From NCBI GenBank assembly GCA_900088475.1, contig FLMG01003348.1, forward strand, positions 1,315-22,691: DNA of 21,377 bases. Direction: 5' to 3'. This document shows, piece by piece, positions 19,101-21,377 of the stretch; the stretch's first letter is position 1; each line of letters opens with the position of its first letter. Under the pieces are notes generated by a model that had not been told where the DNA came from, searched no databases, and saw only the letters and a list, made by a program, of their open reading frames with translations. The position numbers and the translations under genes are program-made. Source of the DNA: Hyphochytrium catenoides (taxonomy: Eukaryota; Sar; Hyphochytriomycetes; Hyphochytriales; Hyphochytriaceae).

Positions 19101-19246
19101 AAGAGGAGATTCTGGCTGCTGCCTGGGCGCAGGCCCATCCCGAGGCCATGAGAGAGGCTGAAGAGAAAGCGACCGCAGCGTTGAACCAGCAGTGGATAGA
19201 ATACCTTGAATCACAGGGACTGATGCCAGTGGAAAGTGAAGGATAG
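7145..19246 (+). CDS. Giant 4033-aa scaffold: LRR, IQ/Sfi1-like, KOW-like, Ig-like x3, C2, MORN, coiled coil
   Basis: One ATG-to-TAG frame of 12.1 kb without introns. The ATG has a purine at -3; the frame is open to 6938 but with no earlier ATG. Order by residue: low-complexity head 1-180; cysteine-type LRRs about 203-706; IQ motifs at about 791, 837, 1264, 1407, 1436 and 1783; Sfi1-like Trp repeats about 861-1245; KOW-like 1619-1643; MORN-like stretch about 1993-2064; three Ig-like domains about 2070-2453; C2 2454-2575; MORN array about 2782-3056; charged coiled coil to about 3850; W-x3-[H/N]-P repeats 3865-3999. I see no signal peptide or membrane segment, so it is probably cytoplasmic. IQ motifs bind calmodulin or EF-hand chains and Sfi1 repeats bind centrin, so a basal-body, axonemal or cortical scaffold is a reasonable inference. 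I recognise no named homolog with this architecture. RE and SL dipeptide runs interrupt many regions. Confidence 0.95.
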   Translation: MESSTKPRIFTSSGERLVKPPSLSLSSSSSLLPQRRPSQVAPLDRTRPAKVQKNDLLSLASSSQKERDKAAVSPSPQRLLKPVRGQKKAKQKEELEGLLSSVKTLLESKHQERERGGQRQREEEREKRERPSARGRKRPLPKEEEEGRGQYRARRPLSFCGSIPSVILYEPYSWRPKKDIDLSLWESCLSPAAVEAVCTANSTIESLSLHDCPSLSPSIFIAIGASMSSSLSRLDLSRCSQLSDEGICVIASRCSLLSSLSISHCPQLTGRSLLALAEHSRNLTALDGSGCPSFGGEVLNRFISLSSAINSIALSRCPLISDENLQMMGQHWTLGFCELTHCERVGDAGVQGLLTTKMKKLQSLSLAHCSLLTDDGCRAFLEKKIIYGFKSTGGFRSLKSLDISGCRRLTELSLSYIAAGCPNLQKLIVEDVGRSVHGRRGWQALGSLQSLVELSVSPILLSSHLVTSLEAQGPTDEALLAFLEARIALTCPSLQSLSLSGCTELFTDRSATLCVQGNAMIEHLNISQTLVSDEALREISSHCRALTSLDLSHCPHITAAGLLSFSQRKVDSLTELNISFCPSLRWEELSVLKHFRALRVLEASGVDDIRTEKTGKTERERDEERDASPGGIADSLPVHHYRALSLSDYAEKLDDDALEGLAHRNRALLRVNLSRCRRLTNKSIKVLLSNCPQLKEIEVPNCEGLRMNEEEATALEEFVQGLRELQKRERETERHSERGRSLSLRYLSCVWAQEDGEEGTRRLERITQVKKDRDQEERERQAIRREKEEDAAIRLQSLYRGHTAYEALQRYKKRKKERESAAEEMKGIFTRKREDHAAWVIQRSYRVYRMREKIARKSMRKSLSLWKKWKKKERLLRKLEELSPGTLSFSFTCWKDHAARQKKRKSKRHRAMIFWRGHTRSTVFHRWKEQAKERERERKYLVTIFLIAIPGFAALNSLRQREREEKARLFHRKNLLAPCFTAWGDLGRTKWRVKQERLSLLRTIFLSWKDVHVDPSTAKRKSMLRLLKTKRTPFAAREEEERRRREEEKQLRIELLKDGEELSLSHFQRRRKRLALRRLRFYASDVQRQRKRVRMAVEIWSSSLETHTIRWWKQFVRERQRKREERQRAEQHFHLIVLRRWRRHCTRKKQWRLCLARVSSDMERLSKRRRLRSCLLSWCRLKPLRLEREKKRERAQGFYRRSLLFSVFSSWKVNALMKKVPPWVLLAFNLILLSNTFKAWKSYAEERERKRESYKREWEEKNRAATRIQAIIRGKMTRIAVERWKFRYQWAVLKAQALWRRRSAVMATRQILRKRRLDEALKRERERDLMAVEDELSEQLSLSLRAASVIKHFLLRVRGAKMLSFTRHLLAKERAIKAAQGRARHLEETEKAKKREEERQQTLREKAVIIQKIGRGFLERKRHEVRLMNSLKDQMATIIQAAYRGRRGRRDTTARRRVQDIERQAREDRVLEAAILRRVGLRHRHQQRPFLEVLHTVGFNANSFNHSLKGLRDEVLSDFMSFLRYIAGGITSVQERVAKSPLGKALSLSPSRSLSPVSPSSKNERKGGSAASPSTREREHGPGTKTLARIEAEVEKRLASSLSFSPGRLYSLSIKPKKGDAVRIIDPGSPLRGETATVLNILRTKSPVPLATAAGGGGVEAGGKSFFSLSLFASTSPSAKGKALVSAPSQTGERTIEEKKTEEWQEEYVLKVDRTGEIVCLSLYQQSPSPGPTEERQQAIILTEALIRPLSPLLRPERVRENAKQLLSVARKMKERKRLDRKATVIQSAMRGFLARRAAEKRQEEVQKMLAQEREGTKEFLSLIGMDSKRVASLLSSLFLLHPALVRSIDFPVSESVLSRVRTEIWKLQDSVARRQEVRERVYSQERWITEVLSFSSSYSDGKSLLSPMAFREDGTEALCLLEERKSLLSSLWHLPAISAGLALKEWASFSDHSQEIGMMLHSLSDSLLKSGGGQRGRERERELLLSHNHVNMVGEYRFSQLETSLHLRHRKALIGRGTVVYHGGWQKNLTRRGDERERDRGDWQPHGQGFIHFLTGQFAIHERYRQSLCLPVTLGGEIPLRVAVVGGSPPYKYHWVRRRKGEKKWVSLRPGTSSLALSLSPSSPSSPSSVQRNDLLVQSSKNYHEVWLRDVVEQDLLWEYACRVSDEISGERYSGTILYSGIITLQGSPRLEGALSLSHTSTELTTGMSLKLFFLPKGGTPPYSVSWTKDGNAIWSKQRCTENSPAVLSLPNLQVLDGGSYGAIVTCATGGRYETEQPIVLKVAPELKIMRQPQPLPTRVGGKAEMSVSVEGGCPPYSYRWFHNGNLVFSSGTPSLSLSLSPSNKGIVGQEKERERGIALSLGSSPSKLSARKAPVADGGGGGRGTSSKVRGEGERNPAEEEETEEREGERMGYKLILEDCRIYDGGSYMVWVTDRAGKMVISTPVDLCIYSHLDVLIHHARKLDIDSLEPPNPFVTVQTSFPERERLLGSKILEDYDQALEREKRSTTVRERTRNPVWGERLRLPLSDYSANLSLLVQSRVAHRSMFLGKIEFPLAELLSGREVTGTFELQDFFIVKHKKTMAKQLKRETEKKELSELWERLLGSQGKRGEISLSLKLFRSAVPDLMVYALPLPGTFSFSSSLSYFLDNDVCQVVEEMVGAIEREEEVQATVTSLIDLCEALSLYDVNGKRNVSTFALSPSSPASALVHNQAKRQSGQEGGEKREVGRLEIQGLLQDLVKVVEGEETLAHWRERRLPLIFPEVRKRLSFPIYRSLSGHFHEGEIKGEVCIIYEDASSYKGLYIDESCVERERGRVSPSSRPFNHWGVWRDSTGTVYEGERVDNHFDPLSLNGFFIITSSTEQYIGEMRDSHRHGSGELYVRRGETTWGEKGETKGFLFAYLGSFFQGERHGKGRCCYDDGSLYEGEWERDFPHGYGVKRERDGTLYEGEMRFGIKHGIGVEIGGDGHVYRGEFYLGQFHGRGALSLPNGDYYAGTFSAGELEGEGEKRNSKRERLFGNFRKGRLDGQVRVERKLPDGSREIQRGLWEKGYFVAWTSTAVNPLKTKEFVRRFLGEREREKDEGEEGIEKFKPTSSLSLSLSPSPPRWDSLFALVVAKRLPLMPDGVDPEDPEVQEILSGIILECGDLVGKSTEEELLVSIPQLEREISSLSLSLENMAKATRAMRELVERQEEEIRQSTFVITAKREKAREIREEIEYFWKNEPENRREHYLASLSSLKALRSIDWRGMRKHHFPPLEVETTIAALSRILFLPSNWKTVCSDLLSPEEDPEGLYAGTGEDADGQERESEGNEESLGPPVKLLKHLEAFDVYPSCRREDLLQDLEENFLSLSWFKAPEDYRKTIGSCCYFLIKYVIAVFHYLEKAQAVVEKKYTADALESVAIKEEESLSLSPQRLAELVSRLNEKIAQQEAENSRRDQMIFELERKEKMLTDIQATRVDYEVEREKFRPLSLYEKAERDQDYLSKQCEVALNDMITHVEKSLSWWSTVGNVPLSFGTNIAKWLDDELSLFRPQCLSLSPENSFSPAPPPPFPRLSYEAEEAEEDDEERDPEGKREKGLARNKAYRLIAKDLARRVERILHPDEDYQRLVYDFLKREKDNAREDALQAQGRKSECSDSLLMLQEEMALIAREIEALDTELVSLSSSLSSLQAREPSVQEFFSIKQELEGLRKTESALAIIARDRRALAEEAMKRAQDAADAVSSGESEDVDLAVKLDGLAEREMEEAQEREKDYRDVHERIVSLEERYGSLLRRKVVAESLQVEERNTHCQAYRSLLYDRWTSLSSQEPLMEAELLSRRERAAVSLSWRERCSAALEEDLWHRLVRLRWAELDRQERDKGRAEAWERENPKDPARAALRAEERGGDGMTAEEMFQFSCWATIHPEEMQQAREDAERERERLADVWEERHPTHLLPPRRAFLPVSQEWTTADEAHKVLSSSSLFSPPFSSLSLPYAYLTGEREEEREEEILAAAWAQAHPEAMREAEEKATAALNQQWIEYLESQGLMPVESEG
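7751..9263 (+). other. Cysteine-type (AMN1/FBXL-like) leucine-rich repeat domain of the giant protein
   Basis: Residues about 203-706 repeat a pattern close to L-x-x-L-x-L-S-x-C-x-x-L-(S/T)-D-x-x-L, for example LSRLDLSRCSQLSDEG, SLSISHCPQLTGRSL and LTSLDLSHCPHITAAGL. The recurrent Cys after the beta strand marks the CC-type repeats of F-box LRR proteins and AMN1. No F-box was seen before it. Such horseshoes usually bind protein partners. Several repeats are spaced out by low-complexity inserts, such as an RE-rich stretch near residue 620. Confidence 0.88.
9515..11510 (+). other. IQ motifs interleaved with Sfi1-like Trp repeats
   Basis: IQ motifs read AAIRLQSLYRG (residue 791), AAWVIQRSYR (837), AATRIQAIIRG (1264), AVIIQKIGRG (1407) and ATIIQAAYRG (1436). 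Between the second and third lie at least nine aromatic/Leu-x-x-Trp units 25-75 residues apart: FTCWKDHA, FHRWKEQA, FTAWGDLG, FLSWKDV, IRWWKQF, LRRWRRH, LLSWCRL, FSSWKVNA and FKAWKSYA. These match the core of Sfi1 centrin-binding repeats. The segment should form a long basic helix decorated by EF-hand proteins. Confidence 0.8.
11998..12310 (+). other. KOW-like beta-barrel segment, possibly split by a low-complexity insert
   Basis: Residues 1619-1643 read GDAVRIIDPG then SPLRGETATVLNIL, the shape of a KOW/SH3-like motif (G-D-x-V-x-I, loop, G-x-x-x-x-V). About 65 residues of Gly/Ser-rich sequence follow, then EEYVLKVDRTGEIVCL, which could supply the closing strands. Assignment is by motif shape only. 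Confidence 0.4.
13352..14503 (+). other. Three tandem Ig-like domains
   Basis: Each unit contains a G-G-x-P-P-Y-x-x-x-W strand: GGSPPYKYHW (Trp 2096), GGTPPYSVSW (Trp 2228) and GGCPPYSYRW (Trp 2322). The second and third also have a late D-G-G-S-Y strand (DGGSYGAIVT; YDGGSYMVWV), the D-x-G-x-Y signature of the Ig F strand. The third is interrupted by about 70 low-complexity residues (about 2330-2400). No secretion signal precedes them, so they are probably intracellular, as in titin-like proteins. Confidence 0.72.
14504..14870 (+). other. C2 domain
   Basis: Residues 2454-2575 begin HLDVLIHHARKLD, then NPFVTVQ, TRNPVWGERLRLPL, LLVQSR and FLGKIEFPLAELL, the strand order of a C2 sandwich. The first loop has Asp, but the usual second Asp (D-P-Y) is replaced by N-P-F. 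Calcium binding is therefore doubtful and lipid or protein binding more likely. Confidence 0.78.
15490..16312 (+). other. MORN repeat array
   Basis: Residues about 2782-3056 carry repeated Y-x-G-x-(W/F/M) and G-x-G units: GTVYEGERVD, YIGEMRDSHRHGSGELY, GSFFQGERHGKGRCCYDDG, SLYEGEWERDFPHGYGV, TLYEGEMRFGIKHGIGV, HVYRGEFYLGQFHGRG and DYYAGTFSAGELEGEG. MORN arrays bind membranes or act as rigid protein spacers. They are common in protist basal-body and cortical proteins. Confidence 0.92.
18728..19150 (+). other. C-terminal W-x3-[H/N]-P repeat
   Basis: Four copies of W-x3-(H/N)-P occur at residues 3865 (WERENP), 3899 (WATIHPEEM), 3925 (WEERHP) and 3994 (WAQAHPEAM). At least two are followed by an Ala/Glu-rich helix. 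Spacing is 34, 26 and 69 residues. I do not recognise the repeat. Confidence 0.65.
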
Positions 19247-19876
19247 GTCTTTCTCTCTCTCGCTCGCTGTGTCTGTCTCTGTGCTATTCCCTCCATTCGC
19301 TCTCTGGTCACTCTCCCTCATACCTCTGAATATCGTCTCTCTCTCTCTCTCTCTCTCTCTCTTTCGCCAAAAGGAGAGTAAGAGCAAGGATATCTCTGGT
19401 ACCGAGAGAGGAGAGAGTAGAAGAGAACCCTCCGTCCTCAACTCTCTCTCTCTTCATACACCGAATTCTTCTGTCACTGCAGAGAGGAAAGGGGAAGAGG
19501 GAAGAGACACGGAGAGAAGAAGCAGAAGAGAGAAAGAAGAGGAGAGGAGAGCGAGAATCTGGGAGAGAGAAAAGAGAGAGAGAGAGAGAGCAGAGATCTC
19601 CTAAGTGTTGTACTCCTGTAAATATTGTTTCTTATAAAATTGATGGCTCTTTAGAAAGAAGTGGCACTCGAGAGAAAGGAATAGGAGAGAGACACCGCAT
19701 GGCGAGAGGAAGGAAAGAAGAAACCGGGGACAATGAGAGGAAAAAGGGACAGGAAGAGAACAAGAGAGAGCAAGGGCTAAACCAAAGGTTATCTCTATGG
19801 ATCTTGAGCCTTGAAGAAAGGTCAAGAAAAGAAAGAGAGATTGGAAAGGCAGAACAAAAGAGAGAGAGGGAGAGAG
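19247..19876. other. Convergent spacer between the giant ORF and ras
   Basis: This 630-bp spacer separates the stop of the giant ORF from the stop of ras on the other strand. It is mostly CT then GA low-complexity sequence, including a CT run at 19336-19362. One AT-rich island (about 19602-19660, with tgtaaatattg and ttataaaattg) is the only unusual composition and may carry 3'-end signals for one or both genes. I see no supported gene here. Confidence 0.65.
19336..19362. repeat. (TC)n microsatellite
   Basis: This 27-base perfect TC run lies about 90 bp after the stop codon of the giant ORF, in its presumed 3' UTR. Confidence 0.93.
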
Positions 19877-21131
<1,255 letters not shown>

Positions 21132-21200
21132 CTGGCCAATTTAGAGCAGAGTAAAGTGAGATAGGGGAGAGGGAGAGACAGAGAGGAAGGCGGTGGGGAA

Positions 21201-21225
21201 GAGAGAGAGAGAGAGAGAGAGAGAG
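21201..21225. repeat. (GA)n microsatellite in ras intron
   Basis: This perfect 25-base GA run reads as a pyrimidine tract on the ras coding strand, about 70 bp before the acceptor. Confidence 0.95.
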
Positions 21226-21341
21226 TCTTAGTACGAAGGGTCCACTGAGGGGCAATGACAAGCTCACTTTCTGCATAGACGCAAACGACTACAGTCGTTC
21301 TCTCCCCCGTTTTCTTCCCTCTCTCTCCTTCTCCATCATTC

Positions 21342-21344
<3 letters not shown>

Positions 21345-21377
<33 letters not shown>
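21345..21377. repeat. (TC)n microsatellite at the right edge
   Basis: A perfect TC run continues to the last base of the window, so its full length is unknown. Contig ends often fall in such runs. Confidence 0.95.

Larger units (their letters stand above)
21132..21377 (-). other. Probable first-seen intron of ras, running off the right edge
   Basis: The acceptor CCAG is at 21132-21135. Upstream on the coding strand are a CT run (21201-21225 on the plus strand as GA), a non-repetitive block (about 21226-21300) and a GA run at the window edge. None of the three frames of the non-repetitive block gives a P-loop or switch I. Confidence 0.65.

Noticed and set aside
19236-19604. ORF overlapping and following the end of the giant gene
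   Set aside because: It is Ser/Leu then Arg/Glu dipeptide sequence from CT and GA repeats with no motif, so probably 3' UTR.

Overview
The window is nuclear DNA of an intron-bearing eukaryote, probably a unicellular flagellate with respiring mitochondria. It carries spliced genes, a mitochondrial aminoacyl-tRNA synthetase with a targeting peptide, a Ras GTPase with a CAAX tail, and a homolog of an animal IQ protein. A classical Ras plus a mitochondrial PheRS argues against apicomplexans and against anaerobes lacking mitochondrial translation. I cannot name the genus. The whole window is saturated with (GA)n/(CT)n microsatellites. They fill introns and spacers and also enter coding sequence as Arg-Glu and Ser-Leu runs.

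Layout, left to right. (1) 71-2853, plus strand: nine exons of a homolog of human C11orf65 (protein MFI), with the 5' end unresolved at the window edge. (2) 2974-5997, minus strand: a complete eight-exon mitochondrial phenylalanyl-tRNA synthetase (FARS2 type, 398 aa), tail-to-tail with gene 1 across 120 bp. (3) 5998-7144: a divergent spacer with an inverted repeat, a 10-bp palindrome with a near-copy, and hexamer repeats. (4) 7145-19246, plus strand: one uninterrupted 4033-codon ORF for a giant scaffold protein. Its order is cysteine-type leucine-rich repeats, IQ motifs interleaved with Sfi1-like Trp repeats, a KOW-like segment, three Ig-like domains, a C2 domain, a MORN array, a long coiled coil, and a C-terminal W-x3-[H/N]-P repeat. 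(5) 19247-19876: a convergent spacer. (6) 19877-21131, minus strand: the last four exons of a Ras GTPase ending in a polybasic CVLL CAAX tail. Its P-loop exon lies beyond the right edge.

Exon models for genes 1, 2 and 6 were built by hand from splice sites, phase and remembered family motifs. In every complete exon chain the phases close: the FARS2 exons sum to 1197 nt and the visible C11orf65-like exons to 900 nt. The genes do not form an operon. The most unusual object is the giant scaffold: calmodulin-binding IQ and putative centrin-binding Sfi1-like repeats joined to Ig, C2 and MORN modules suggest a basal-body, flagellar or cortical scaffold. That role is inference. No tRNA, rRNA, transposon or CRISPR array was seen.
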